A DNA stretch of 64,000 nt, taken from NCBI RefSeq assembly GCF_052857255.1, contig NC_135505.1, positions 48,111,507-48,175,506 on the forward strand. Direction: 5' to 3'. The first letter of the stretch is position 1, and each line of letters starts with the position of its first letter. Positions 12,039 through 23,483 of this stretch are shown here, in pieces. Made by a program: the position numbers and the translations under genes. The notes below the pieces were generated by a model. It did no database searches, was not told the origin of the DNA, and saw only the letters and a program-made list of their open reading frames with translations. Source of the stretch: Amblyomma americanum. Lineage: Eukaryota; Arthropoda; Arachnida; Ixodida; Ixodidae.

Positions 12039-12264
12039 GTAGGTTACGCTCCTAAGGTAGGCACCTTCTTTAGCCGCGACGTCCATATATTGTCTGTAAT
12101 GAGTTCCTTGTAGAAGGATCGTTTTTGCGTCGAAACTTGTGTGCATTTGCCAGCCGTTCGGAGTGTTTCGAACGAGCAGTGTAAACTCCTCGTCTTTTTT
12201 CAGCTTCGCATTGTCGAAACTGGCTATTAAGTTACCATTAGGTTGATGGATTGTGAATACGACT
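12039..12264 (-). CDS. Probable internal exon of a host gene
   Basis: On the minus strand a 226-bp open stretch is bounded by a textbook 3' splice site (pyrimidine tract TCCTACTCTTCTTTCAG, exon starting at 12264) and a 5' splice site (exon end at 12039 followed by GTGAGTAC). It starts after the second base of a codon and ends on a codon boundary, encoding about 75 residues, including FTIHQPNG near the start and EEFTLLVRNTPNGWQM in the middle. The alternating hydrophobic pattern suggests beta strands. A galectin-type carbohydrate-recognition domain is conceivable (F-T-L-L-V ... G-W-Q-M ... L-R-S-V-T-Y near the end), but the canonical sugar-binding residues are not evident. No partner exon was found in the window. 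Confidence 0.5.
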
Positions 12265-12299
12265 CTGAAAGAAGAGTAGGACACAGAAGCCTATTACTG

Positions 12300-13340
12300 C
12301 CTTCCTACAAAGCCCTTCTTTCCTGATAATGGTTAACCATGCAACTGGTTTTTACATGCTATTACGAAGATAACAGCACGTGAGATTTCATTGACAGTGA
12401 TACTTTCATAATACACATGACAGGCTCTCTCCTGTCACGATTGCCAAAAATAATGCAATCAGTAAATCCTTCTGCACTATTTCTTAAGCTTTGTGGAGTA
12501 AATATCTGATGTCTTATCGTTAAGAGGGCTACGACGCGCGACAGAAACCAATCATAGCCAAATAGAGAACCAATTTTACGACACCCCAACTAGACAGAAG
12601 TTCAGCAAGATATTGCATTTTTTAAAGAAAAATGCGAGAAGTTCCTGAGAGAGAGAAAAGGGCCCAAAACAGTTAGTTCAGCAGGGGTGGAAGAGCTTTT
12701 GAAGCTAAGAGAAATGGTTGTCATTACGCAAGTTTCACACGTGCATTTGAGAAACCAATTTTAGCGGTTGTTAGGAAGAAGACAGACGCCTGTGCGGGTA
12801 TAACAAGACGACGTGGATGCCTGTTCTAGACACAGAGCAGTACCGCTGCATAATATTGATGAGATTCCAGCTGCGCTTGAGAGAGGGTGGTACTTTTCGA
12901 ATCTAGGTGTAAACAGGCCCTACCGCACAAGAAATGTTGGCGGAGGCTTAAAAGCTGCCTTTTTTAAGACCCAGTCAATCTTGGTTGGTGCCAACACACG
13001 GCACATTGGAGTCGCCTCAGCACCTGGCTCATGTTACAACCTACCGAAATTATTGTCGGTAACATGTTGTCGAGACGACAGCCTTGTAACAAGAAACACT
13101 GCTGAAGGGCACTAAACCCCTACGCCTACTAAAGTACCAAAGCTACGTTGACTACTTGTTTTTATTTACTACTATGGAAAGTTTACTGAAATAACGTCTT
13201 CAAGTCCTGGGACCGAAAAGGCAAGGATACATTCCAAGCCATCCAAGCAGGCTGTCATTCAGCGAGGTCCGTTCGCATTCGGCTATACCGCTGCAGCTGT
13301 CGCGCGATGCGTCGGATACTGTCTTGGTACCATGTTATCG
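12300..13340. other. Stretch without recognisable gene
   Basis: Only short frames on both strands. The 100-codon + frame at 12813-13115 has no motif I recognise. Confidence 0.45.
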
Positions 13341-13344
13341 CATG

Positions 13345-13790
13345 TTAAAGGGACCCTGAGGATAAATTGAAGTTGGCTTATATCTATAGAACCAGCTACT
13401 GATCAGAAAACGCCACTCTTACTGAACAAAAAGCACTTGTAAGGTAGAAAATAGCGAGAACCAAAATACAGGCATCACCGCCACAGGAAAATCTCGCAAG
13501 TACAAACTCAAGATCAATAGCTTGCGCTGCCAGAACCCTATAAAATGCAGGCAAAAACTTCTGCAAGATAGAAAATAAGGAGCTTGCATTTATCTTTCAT
13601 ATAAAATCAATTTCATATCTGTATAGATCATCATGCCTCGTACAGGATATAGCATCCACAAGACTACAGCGCTGAGTGGCAAAGCACTCATCGTAGTGTA
13701 GGATATTGCAAAGCTATAACAAAACTCTAAACAAAAACGTTTAATTGAAATGGAGCCGGCTAGGCTTCGTTTTCAGGGGTGTCTGGGGGC
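13345..13790 (+). repeat. Interspersed repeat of the tick 'AAAGGGAC' kind
   Basis: The segment begins GTTAAAGGGACCCTGAGG and carries GTAAGGTAGAAAATAGCGAG followed by CAAAATACAGGCATCACCGC. I recall near-identical words as a very abundant non-coding repeat in tick genomes, but no second copy lies in this window, so this rests on memory. Boundaries are approximate. Confidence 0.4.
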
Positions 13791-13916
13791 AGTAGCTAGT
13801 ATGCAGGGACGGTAGCAGGACGTCGAAAGAACGAAAGCTGTGATGCGAAAATCGCGGGAGAGGGGGTAAGGAATGGAGGTTCAAGGCTGTCATTCACGTT
13901 GTCTTAGTGTAAGTGG

Positions 13917-13932
13917 GGGGGGGGGGGGGGGG
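13917..13932 (+). repeat. Poly-G run
   Basis: An uninterrupted run of about 16 G lies just downstream of the Penelope-like remnant (minus orientation). Its length is likely variable and prone to sequencing error. Confidence 0.8.
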
Positions 13933-13959
13933 AGGGAAGTGGCGTCAGTGGCGACTTTT

Positions 13960-14701
13960 GTTTTTTGAACTGCAGAAGGAATTCCCTGTGCACACATTGT
14001 GGGCAGGTTTTCCTACGCGCGGTTGTTGTTGTTCAGACAGTTTGAATGTGCCAGGATTCTTGTAAGAGCCTTTTTTTGGTAATTTGTTTCGATTGCGAGG
14101 AAGCTGGTTTCATCGAAGTTGATTGTTTAGCCTGAGCCTTCGGAATTTTTGGCTACAGTATTGTGCTCTCTTGCGATGTTGCAGATGTCGTTTTATTTCA
14201 CCAAATTCTTCTTGTAGTTTCTTGGTTTCGCCGATGTAGCTTACATAGGGTGGACACAAGGAATTTGGTAGATAATGCCCTGGGCTCTTTCTTTCAGTGG
14301 CCGGTCTTTGGGAACAGATAGGCAAAGCGCAACAATGTTTTTAGGCTTGTGCACAACCTAGAGACCTTCTTTTTCAGAAATCGGGTGACGGTTTCGCTAG
14401 TACCTCGGACATAGGACACAGCAACGTTTTTGTTGGTGGCGTTGGTTGTTTTGCATTCATTTCTTGGCGCGTGTTGTCTTTTTGAGGCGATTAACTTTAG
14501 GAATAAGTTTTTGGTGTAGCCGTTCATGGCGACTTCTGTGAATACCATGCTTTTTTTTTCTTCTTTCAAGCAGACTATTAAGCGAGGCCTCCTCAAGTTC
14601 CAGTGCGGGTAGGCCATTTGTGCCCGGGTTGGACCACTGCGGGGACTGAGACGCGTGCCCCAGTTAGCCCCCTTTCTGTTCTGCCCACTTTCGGCCAGCA
14701 T
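13960..14701 (-). pseudogene. Penelope-like element, C-terminal GIY-YIG remnant
   Basis: Minus-strand frames 14701-14294 and 14325-14110 carry the region between reverse transcriptase and endonuclease (VSYVRGTSETVTRFLKKKV) and then a GIY-YIG endonuclease start. G-I-I-Y-Q-I-P-C is followed, after a frameshift, by YVSYIGETKKLQ. Penelope-like retroelements are known to end in such a nuclease. Further down, RILAHSN resembles the usual W-H-I-Q end. The reverse transcriptase itself is absent and stops interrupt the frame, so this is a 5'-truncated dead copy. Confidence 0.72.
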
Positions 14702-14959
14702 TTCTTGATGTCAGTAGCTCGCAGGGCTCCCCTACCGGCCCTATTTTGTTGATATATAGGTAGCCCCTGACCGCGAAAGTTAGGTTTTGATCTCTGTTAG
14801 CCCCTCCGAAATCGGCATGGGACCGATGTGGTTTCTAAAGTTGCAAGCTCAATTTGTGCCAGCCCACATGGCCTTCACAAGGGTCTGATGAGATTCTCTA
14901 GGGTACGACCCACCGCAAACATACTCATTGTACCCTCAAGACATAGGATCATGCACTAA

Positions 14960-15790
14960 TTTTTTCAATGTCAGCCTGATTTCAGCAAACCACTGCACCT
15001 TTTTTTCTAAAGACGAAGGAAATTGGGGTATGTGGCCTGTGCACAATGAGCCAGTGTTGCCCTTTGTGCAGGTAGTGCTTGTGGGCTCGCCTGCTTTCGA
15101 GCACCAGCACGGCTAATGTAAGATCCTAGCGCTTTTGTGTGTGCAGCCCCAATTAGGGTAACGAGGTTTCTCCCGCACAGAGCCCACTTGTGTGTTTCAT
15201 CTGCCCTAAAGTACCCTACAAGCAACCAATATGGGGAGCATGTAGGCTACCCCTTTTCCAGCCCTAGCACAGGCTATAGGGACCCACATAGGTTTCATGT
15301 GGGCAGCCCCATATGGGCTAGCAGAGGTTTTTCAGCATCGAGCCCACATCGACGTTTCCTCTGCCGTCCAGTACACTGCAAGCCGTCGATCTGGCCAGCT
15401 TTTGGGGGCCCCCATTTTTCATCCTCGCCACAGCCTATGTGGCACCTACAGCGGGTTCGCGTGGGCAGCGGCATTTGGGCCACTTACAGCCTTTACAGCA
15501 TAGCGCCCACATTGGCTTTGCATTTGCCCTCATGTACCCTACGAGTAACCGATTAGGACAGAACTTGGGCACACCCCTTTCCCAACCCTGCCGCGGCCTA
15601 TGTGGGACCTACAGCGGTTGCGTGTGGGCAGCCCCATCAGGGCTGGCGGAGTTTTTTCGAGCATACAGCCGATATTCATATTGAATCTGCCCTCAAGTAC
15701 CGCATATGGAACCGATGTGGACTACACCTAGCAATGCGGCATGAGGTAACTCCAGCAACACCGATATGGGACCGAAGTAGAATCAACTAG
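14960..15790 (+). repeat. Tandem array, ~163-bp unit
   Basis: The motif GTGGGCAGCCCCATATGGG recurs in diverged form at about 15136, 15299, 15461 and 15624, giving a steady 162-163 bp spacing. Each unit also has a CCCACAT element, an AGTACCxTxCAAG-type element and a CTATGTGGGACCTACAGC element. At least four units are clear, and weaker copies extend to both sides. The repeat length is a near multiple of three, so parallel frames are open in places, but they show no conserved protein. Confidence 0.75.
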
Positions 15791-15799
15791 GCAAGCACA

Positions 15800-16920
15800 A
15801 TTTCGGCTGCCTCGCTTGTTTGCCACAGAGGGTCGACGTAGGTGCTCTAGTAGTTGCCCAGCTCCAATTGCATATGAGAACCCACAAGGGCCCCACATTG
15901 TATGCTACTTCGGATAATAACATTGATGTATGTACTGCCCATATCAGACATTGCGAAAATAATCCACAAGTGATACAATGAGAAACTGTCACCGAGACAG
16001 ACAAGGAAAAGTGGGTACCATGCCGTGTAGGGAAAGTTCAAGCGTTGCTGTTTTTTCTTGCTTTCGCAACATTTTTATACGCACAGTTAGAAATATAGTT
16101 GGTGGGAACTCTGGTAGGACTATCAGTAGAAAAAAATAATGTGCGAGTGTAATCTTACAGATGGCACGAAAGACGCCGGTAACTGCTTGTAAAACTGCAA
16201 CAAAAGATATGGGTACACAAGGAGGAGGAGCCACTGTGGTGATTTCGGTACACAAATGCATAAGAAATCCAAACGGAACTAATTCCCTACCCATTTGTCG
16301 ATACCTCATAAAACATCGCTTCGTCATTCTCAACATTTCTTGCGTTCTCCTGGCGCGCACTCCAGCGCTTGTTTGTATGTTACTCCTTACTTTACTAGGC
16401 ATGTTGCTTACTTTACTACATATGTCCTTACTAAGTATGCTGCTTTACGGCCCTGGGGGTTTGCACGTTCTTTCTGGTATCCATACCTGATCTTTGCCAA
16501 AGGGCGCATTTCTGTGCAGCATGGCGAGCAAAGAATTCCTATTGCGTCGGCTTTTGTGTGTCTGGCCAACTTTTTATTTATCTTGGGCATCATGCTTCCG
16601 AGCTCAAAATTTTGCATTCATGCCCCGTTTCTGCAAGTAACTTGCACTCGACACCGTTTCTTTTCGTCATGGCAGATCGCATGCAGCCCTGTTCCTTCGA
16701 GGTCCGCTGAGCAGCAGTTGGCGTTTGCACTCTCCACTCTGTACCTGGTGCTGCTGGTATGCGCAGTGCTGGATATTGTCGCACGTGCTTGCCTGGCCTA
16801 CGACGCCGGTGATTGGCTGAATGCGTCGCTGAGTGTTCGTATTGACTTTGACGTCTCCTGCGCTTTGCTTGAGAGGAAACTTTGCATCCTTCCCTTCTTC
16901 CGCCCATCATGCTTCGCAGC
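15800..16920. other. Stretch without recognisable gene, one long open frame
   Basis: A 218-codon frame (16295-16951, +) is open but has a low-complexity hydrophobic composition and overlaps long frames on the minus strand. I do not accept it as a gene. GC content rises after about 16660. Confidence 0.4.
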
Positions 16921-16925
16921 AGTGA

Positions 16926-16965
16926 GGGTGCCCACGTTATTACGCACGTAAAAACGTGGGCACCC
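16926..16965. repeat. 13-bp perfect hairpin
   Basis: GGGTGCCCACGTT at 16926-16938 is complementary to AACGTGGGCACCC at 16953-16965, with a 14-base loop. CGTTATTACG and CGTAACGTAATAAC flank it. It may be the collapsed end of a small palindromic element. Confidence 0.8.
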
Positions 16966-16999
16966 CCGTAACGTAATAACAGTTCGACTCAAAACCTGG

Positions 17000-17700
17000 C
17001 AATACAGGTACTCGCTGCTACAAGCCATCTTTACCTGACTGCACCTTCTCCTATCCACGTGCTCCCCCATAGGGACATAAGTCACAGATATGCCGAGTAA
17101 GATTTGTTTAAGAAGATACCCTTAGCCGTTTCATTTTATGCATAGATGGTTTTACACCGCTGTAAGCACGAGCCAATGTCTGCTTCATAAAGATCGCCGG
17201 CAGAAAATTTCGATCGTAGAAGCAGCGAACAGTGTGGTAGTAGCGCAACGACATAGAGGCTCGTGAACCTTTCTGTGCATGTTGCAGGTACAAGCGCACA
17301 GGAATTCTCAGCTTCTTGTGTTTAAGCTATGTTGAGACTAAAACGATAAAACCAGACAAAAAAAAGCCAACAATTTTTTTCGATTTTGGACATGAGCTTC
17401 TATCCCACAGTGGATAAAGGAGTGAAGATATTTCTACCGAAAGACGGTAGGCAAGGGGAGTTTTTAGTTACGCAGGGGCCGACACGCAGCCGCAAAAGAA
17501 AAAGTAACTTGTAGCACCCCTGGCGCCACACTTAGCAACGCCGAAGAGAAGCGGCTTGTGCACACAGCGCGCGCGGCAAGAAATGTCAGGTTTAAACCCG
17601 ACATCGTCGGCACTGGTTCTTCTCCGTAGCTCTGACACGATTTCGTTGCCTGCCCGGGCATTTTCTTTCAAGCCCCTTTTTCGTCGATTAGAGTACATTC
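17000..17700. other. Stretch without recognisable gene
   Basis: No motif-bearing frame. Opposed 65-90 codon frames between 17464 and 17756 overlap each other and show nothing recognisable. Confidence 0.45.
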
Positions 17701-18011
17701 TGCCGAGTCGCAAAACCTTTCTGACGTTACGAAGAGTCAACTCAGCATTCCAGTAGGACTACGCTGGCGCTCATCATGCAGTGCGTAAAGAGGAAACGTA
17801 CGCCTTCTCCCGCGTTCAGCTGCGATCGCGACCTGCTGGAGCCTGACTTGAAACATCTGCCGAGTCGCAAAACCTTTCTGACGTTACGAAGAGTCAACTC
17901 AGCATTCCAGTAGGACTACGCTGGCGCTCATCATGCAGTGCGTAAAGAGGAAACGTACGCCTTCTCCCGCGTTCAGCTGCGATCGCGACCTGCTGGAGCC
18001 TGACTTGAAAC
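17701..18011 (+). repeat. Near-perfect 154-bp tandem duplication
   Basis: The block at 17701-17854 is repeated at 17858-18011 with no difference that I can see; three bases (ATC) separate the copies and the period is 157. Short homology (ACATTC before the first copy, ACATC before the second) at the junctions suggests slippage or unequal exchange. Identity of the copies implies a recent event or an assembly duplication. Confidence 0.92.
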
Positions 18012-19788
18012 GGCCGCTACCCCCTTTGGTTCAAGTGACGTGGTTTCGACTGAGCGAAGCCTGCTTGTTGCTAGAGAGCATTACAATGATTTTTTAAACA
18101 AATTTATCAAATATGACTTGCTGCTTTTCGCGGTGCCAAAAACTGTTACAGAACTTGCCGTACCGTATCCATTCCCAAGAACCATCTGAGGGCTGCACTG
18201 TTGAGACAATAAACTGTTAGGTAAAGTAGGTTTCCCATCACGGAGGCTGATACGGACCTCGCTCTTAGCTTCTTAACCACTAGTCTCTTGCCATCTATGT
18301 CTGAGCTCACAAAAGGCACCATCGCAGCCTAGACATACAGTCCTCAATTAGCCTACGCACACTCATAGACAAACCAAATTTTACTATTCTACCTGTACAC
18401 CAGCTCTCGATCACCACGCCAAAGCAGCTCACCGGCTCCATTGCTCATTGCAGCATCTTTAATGCGGCATTTTAGAAGTCGAGCCATAGTAGTATCTGCC
18501 ATTACAGCCTGCAGCCAGTCAACTGCAAGACAGCTGTCGTGATATTGCATCAAGCGCTGAGCTGTAGAGCCTTGTCCGCGCTGCACGTTCACGTTCGCTG
18601 CCTACTGCCATCGTTCTGACTCGGTTGTCATCTCAGGCGCCTGTATCCAGAACCACAGGAATCTGAGGCAACGTCGCGTTTCCAAGACGCGCACAATTAC
18701 TGCTTTGGCCCGCCGTATGCTGCGTCGTTTCTCTTACGTTCCGCGCAAGCTGACCTCTCAGCATCTGCGACCTACGACGAGCAAGCTCCAAAAACGCGCG
18801 AGGCTCGGGCGCTGCATTTTGTCTCCGCCTGGAGCTGTGTAGGCGCTGGTATAGCGTTGGAAAGTTAAAGTTTGATACTAAAAAGAAAGAGGAAACGTAG
18901 TTTGCACAGAATACTTGTGCATTTAGCGAGTTTCTTAATAAGGTTATCAATATGCATATCCCATGACACATTGTATAGGAGAATCACGCCTAGCCACTGT
19001 ACTGAAGACGTTCTTTACATCTTTGTCAAACAAAGCCTTAAACTGGGTAGATTATCCAATGGTAATTTTTTGGCCTCAAAATTACTTACGTTTTTGCGTT
19101 AATTTTGAATGAGAATTTCGTACTGCGCGCGACTATTTTATGCAACATTTCGTTGGCCTTCAGTGTTAATTAATTTACTGTTTGAGCAGTTAATAATATG
19201 GTAACGTCATCTGCATGCATAACAAATCTAGCGTTACTGTCGGTATTCACAACAGTCATTACTGTAGAGATTAAATAGTGTGGGTCCCGAAACACTGCTT
19301 TGCCGCACGCCTGAGCGAATGGGTTTTAGGTGCGACGAAAAATTGCTAACTTCTGCCAGTTGCTGGCGGTGATGTAATTAAGTTCAGATGAGCTGTAGAA
19401 AATCACCCCGAGAACAATAATTGTCAAGTTTAAGCAACAGGCTTTGGTGATTTATGGAATGAAAATCTTTCCAAAAATACAGAAAAGAACAACAGTAAGT
19501 AATTTTTCGTCGAAAGAATTTAAAATTATTTCCTTCATTGTTAATAAGGCTGTCGTGGTCGATTTCTCTCTTACAAAACCAAACTACTCAACCGAGAAAA
19601 TTTTGTGTCCATTAGAAAAGCTCCTGCTCGCTATCGCATTAACTTCTCAAAACAATTGAAGAAAGAATGCCAGACAGATATGAGGTGGTAGTAAAATTAT
19701 TTTTGTCACCACTCATGAACATTACTGTGGCTTTGGCAGTTTGTAACTTCTATGGAAAGGTTCCAGGGGAAAACGACAGGTTTATTAT
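18012..19788. other. AT-rich stretch without recognisable gene
   Basis: No convincing coding region, repeat or splice-flanked exon was seen. Confidence 0.45.
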
Positions 19789-20012
19789 TGTGGGATATGC
19801 TACTCAGTAAACTGAGTTGCGCGCACGTCACCGGCGCACACCGTTTCGTTCCTTTGCGGGAGCTGCTATTGCCGCTCTCTCTCTCATGCTCTTCCCCCTT
19901 CTCCTCACGTTAAACATGCCTATAAAAGGCACCTAGCTTTGGAAATAAATTGAGGTTCTGCTCTCCTTGCTGACCACTTGACACGCCTCAGGGCGACCGT
20001 GGTGACGCAACA
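19789..20012 (+). repeat. 5' LTR of the 19.8-kb gypsy element
   Basis: It is 224 bp, starts TGTGGGATATGC and ends GGTGACGCAACA. It contains TATAAAAGG at about 19921 and AATAAA at about 19945, consistent with a promoter and polyadenylation signal. The 3' LTR is about 96 bp shorter because its middle is missing. Confidence 0.9.
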
Positions 20013-20066
20013 GCGGCGACGAGTATTGACGCTAGAGCCGTGAAGGAAGAACCCAAGGACCGCATT

Positions 20067-20904
20067 ATGCCGTTGGACGCCATGGCCTATCTCAAGCTAC
20101 GAAACTTCGGCGAAGGTACAGATAAGTAGAACCCATACCTTGTCAAGGGCGAAGCTTACTTCGAAGCAAACACCGTCAAGGATTCAGGAAAAAAGAGAGC
20201 ATTGCTTGTGACAGCATTAAGCACGCACATGGTCCCGATATTGGCAGGAAAAGTTGCCCCACACAAGCCAAATTCATTGACTTATGATGAACCAGTAGCA
20301 ACCCTGAACGGGTATTATGACCTAAAAGAACGACATTGCTGAAAGCTACAAATTTTTCAATCGGTGCCAGGCAGAAGGAAAACCAATGCATGCATTTTTG
20401 GTGGAGATTTCTCGGATAGCGGATAACTCCAAGTTCGGAAGCGCTTTGGACAGGATGATACGGGGCCGCATTGTTTGTGGCGTACGGTCGAGCGCACTGC
20501 AGAAACAGTTCTTGTCAAAAAAGGATTTAACGTTGGAAGAAGCAGAGGCAATAGCAATGACAGCCGAGGCCGCAGAAACCGGCGTGAAAAAAATGAGCAC
20601 GGAGGACACGCCGCTACTAAAAGTTGAAGGACGCGGGAAAAAAGCGCTGCACGATGAACACAAGAGTTACCTAAGCGGTATGTGTGGCAGATGCGGTAGC
20701 TGGAAACAGGATGATAACGAGTGTTCCTGGGCTAAGTCTCGGTGCTACCGCTGTGGGCGGAACGGAAAGTTCCCCTTGCGCGGAGGTGCCGAAACCATGC
20801 GCCGAACGCAGACGACACAACTCGAGCGGCGCGAACCAACACTTCGGCGGTCAGAGAAGATTCGTCGAACGATAAAGCAGAAGTGGCACATGTCTAGGCA
20901 CTAG
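20067..20904 (+). pseudogene. gag of the 19.8-kb gypsy element
   Basis: The frame opens at the ATG at 20067 (MPLDAMAYLKLRNF), has a stop at about 20127 and changes frame near 20330. The 20386-20904 part carries the capsid C-terminal pattern (M-H-A-F...L-R-D-like R-I-V-C-G-V) and a nucleocapsid with two degraded zinc knuckles (CGRCGSWKQDDNEC and CYRCGRNGKF, the latter without its His and last Cys). Gag normally packages the element RNA. This copy is not functional. Confidence 0.8.
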
Positions 20905-20988
20905 TGTCTCAGTGACTTTTCTGGAGCCACCTTTCCGCAGAGTATCCATTGAGGGGCGGGGGGAGAGGGGGAGGGCGTAGGATTTGGA

Positions 20989-22540
20989 ATGGAGGTAGAT
21001 ACCGGGTCACCAATTTGCGTCATTCCTCGAGAACTCTATGACAAATACCGTAAGCAGTGGCCAAGTCAGAAAACATCCAACCTCAAGTTCTCCTGTTACG
21101 TAGGCAGCCTGCCTGTCCTGGGAGAAATTCAGTTACCTGTCCGCTACCAAGGCGTGTCCGGGGTCTGTGACCTGAAGGTGCTAGATTGTGCGGGACCAAG
21201 CCTGTGTGGGCGTGACTTGCTTAGTTTACTCAGCATCGCAGGCGCTCCAATCTTGCAGGTAGCAGCGCAGGATGCAACGACCGAAGACCGCAAAAGCAGC
21301 CACCGCGTCAACAGCAGTTTCGAGGACTATCGGAATATATATTCTGCCGGCCTGGGCCTCATCGAGGGGACACGCGCCAGTCTGCGCCTAAAGGAGGAGG
21401 CTATCCCAAAATTCTGTAAGGCGCGGCCCCTCCCCTACGCTCTACGCGATAAAGTGACTCAGAAGTTGGACAGGCTAGTTTCTATAGGCGTATTGTCGCC
21501 AGTGAAGTATTCTGACTGGGGAATGCCAGTTGTAGCTGCGTTAAAGAACGACGGCACGTTGGAACCTGGGGTTATTTTAAAATCACATTGAACCCAGCCT
21601 GTGCCACTGAGCAATATCCATTGCTTAGGACATGTTTGCCCGCTTAAGCGATAGTGATTGTTTTAGTACGCTGGACCTGCGAGATGCATACAATCAAATA
21701 TCACTCGACGAAGCTGCTAAGAATGTCTGCGTGATTAACACGCATAAAGGCCTTTTCTGTTTTAATAGGATACCGTCGGGAATAGCATCTGCAACGGCAA
21801 TTTTCCAGAGAAAGACAAATGAGGTGCTGGCAGGGCTGTCGGGCGTACAAGCGTATTTAGACGACGTGCTGGTTACCAATAGAATGATAACGGCGAGCGG
21901 TTAAGAGACGTCCTCCGACGCTTCCGAGAGCGAGGAGCGGAACTTAATTCTGACAAGTGCGAATTGCGCAGACCGGCTGTATCTTATATGGGGCACTAAA
22001 TTGAACGAGATGGTCTTCACCCGACAGAAAAGAATGTCGGCGTCATTGTGGAAGCGCGAAGCCCACGTAACGTCGCTGAACTTCGCGCAGTGCTCGGATT
22101 GCCGGCTTTGAACGCTAAGTTCCTTCCTAACATATCGACCATTCTTTTCCCGTTATATCAGCTGTTAAGAAAAGAATACACGCTGGCACTGAAAGCAGCC
22201 GCAGGAAGCGGCGTTTATAGCGGCTAAACAAAGATTTAAAGCTGCCTATGTTCTTGTGCCCTTCGATCCAAAAAAGGATTTGAAATTAGAATGTGACGCG
22301 TCCCCTCACGGCATGGGGGGGGGGGGGGGTTGTTCGACACAATCTGCAACGTTCATAAGCCAACTGAATTCCGTTCTAGACCATTAGGGCGACCTGAACG
22401 GAACTATTTCCAGCAAGAACGAGAGGCACTGGCGTTCATATCTGGGGTAACAAAATTTCGTGACTACCTTCTAGGGCGGCAGTTCACACTGGTAACGGAC
22501 CACTAGCCGCTTCTGTGCCTGCAGAGACAGAATTGCCAGA
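20989..22540 (+). pseudogene. pol of the 19.8-kb gypsy element (protease, RT, RNase H)
   Basis: The retropepsin active site reads VDTGSPICVI at about 20995. The RT starts near 21380 (K-F-C-K-A-R-P-L-P-Y-A-L-R) and continues after frameshifts with FSTLDLRDAYNQI (first catalytic Asp) and AYLDDVLVT (catalytic YxDD) at about 21850-21880. The RT thumb follows at 21905-22130. RNase H remnants include ECDASPHGM, a stop-containing TDH and [13 protein letters not shown] run of about 15 G interrupts RNase H at 22316-22330. Integrase is missing. Domain order is the usual one for this group. Confidence 0.88.
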
Positions 22541-22765
22541 TACCTACAATGACCGCCGCCAAGATTCAACGCTGGGGACTCTGCCTCGGAGCCTAGGGCC
22601 GGGGCGCAAACTCTCCGCAACGGTTTTCCGGTCCTGCTTCTCCAGCTGAACCTGCGGGGGACCAGCACAAATAGAGGAAGCGGCAAGCAGCACCGAACAG
22701 GTCTTGAGGCGTTCCACGAGGCAACGCCGACCGCTGCAGCGTTTCAAATTTTAAGAAGAAAGAAC

Positions 22766-22893
22766 TGTGGCATATGCTATGGAGTAAATTGAGCTGCGCG
22801 TGCGTCACCGTCGGCAGCCTTTAGTTTCTTTGCGGCAGCCGCTATCGCCACTCTGCACATCGTGCACCTCAGGGCGACCGTGGTGACACAACA
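22766..22893 (+). repeat. 3' LTR (internally deleted)
   Basis: It starts TGTGGCATATGC and ends GGTGACACAACA, matching both ends of the 5' LTR, but is only 128 bp; the central portion with the TATA and polyadenylation signals is gone. Confidence 0.9.
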
Positions 22894-23483
22894 ATTATAT
22901 ACTCTTATATAGGCGCAAATATGTAGGATGTGTACTTTGCCAGAATAATTTGGAGATTATCAGTGTATTTGCTTCTTCTATTATTGAAGGACTGTAGGGC
23001 TGACACTACTACAGATGTTGTACTAGTTTCCAGAAAGTTGGTTTCGCAAACCTTTTTACCAATGTCGTTTGTACAATCGCTGGAATGCGTGCTATCACCA
23101 ACGTATATGAAATAATTAGTAAATCCAGCAGCTAATTAAGAACCGGACATGAGTGACATCTGCAGTGATTTCATCCCCTGTATGCTTCTTTCTAATGTTC
23201 AGCAAGTTATGGAGTGGTTTCCACTGTATATCAGAGTGGTTCAGTATTTCTTCTTTGAATTAGTTATTCATATATATTGCTATACATATTTCTTGAAGCT
23301 TTAAACTTCTTAAGATCGGAAATTTTTTTTTCAGGAAAACCAAATAAAGTATGTTTTTAATTGGTATCACCTTCAACCATTCCTTAGTTATCCAAGACTC
23401 ACGTGCGTTTGGGGCCTTTACCTTTGTCTTGTATGCAAAATGCTCAAAATATACCATCTTTTAATGCGGAAATAAATGTACAA
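22894..23483. other. AT-rich spacer between two LTR elements
   Basis: No gene or repeat recognised. Confidence 0.5.

Larger units (their letters stand above)
19789..22893 (+). mobile_element. mag-type Ty3/gypsy retrotransposon, complete but defective
   Basis: The element has two LTRs beginning TGTGG and ending in ACA, flanked by a perfect 5-bp target duplication ATTAT (19784-19788 and 22894-22898). Just inside the left LTR, GCGGCGACGAGTATTGAC resembles the T-GGCGACGAG primer-binding site known for mag-type elements, with the first base changed. A purine tract AAGAAGAAAGAA precedes the right LTR. Gag, protease, RT and RNase H remnants lie in order. After RNase H the sequence jumps to the 3' end, so the integrase is deleted. 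Many frameshifts and stops show it is inactive. Confidence 0.93.

Noticed and set aside
16295..16951. 218-codon open frame on the + strand
   Set aside because: Hydrophobic low-information composition, overlapping long minus-strand frames, no motif and no splice or promoter support.
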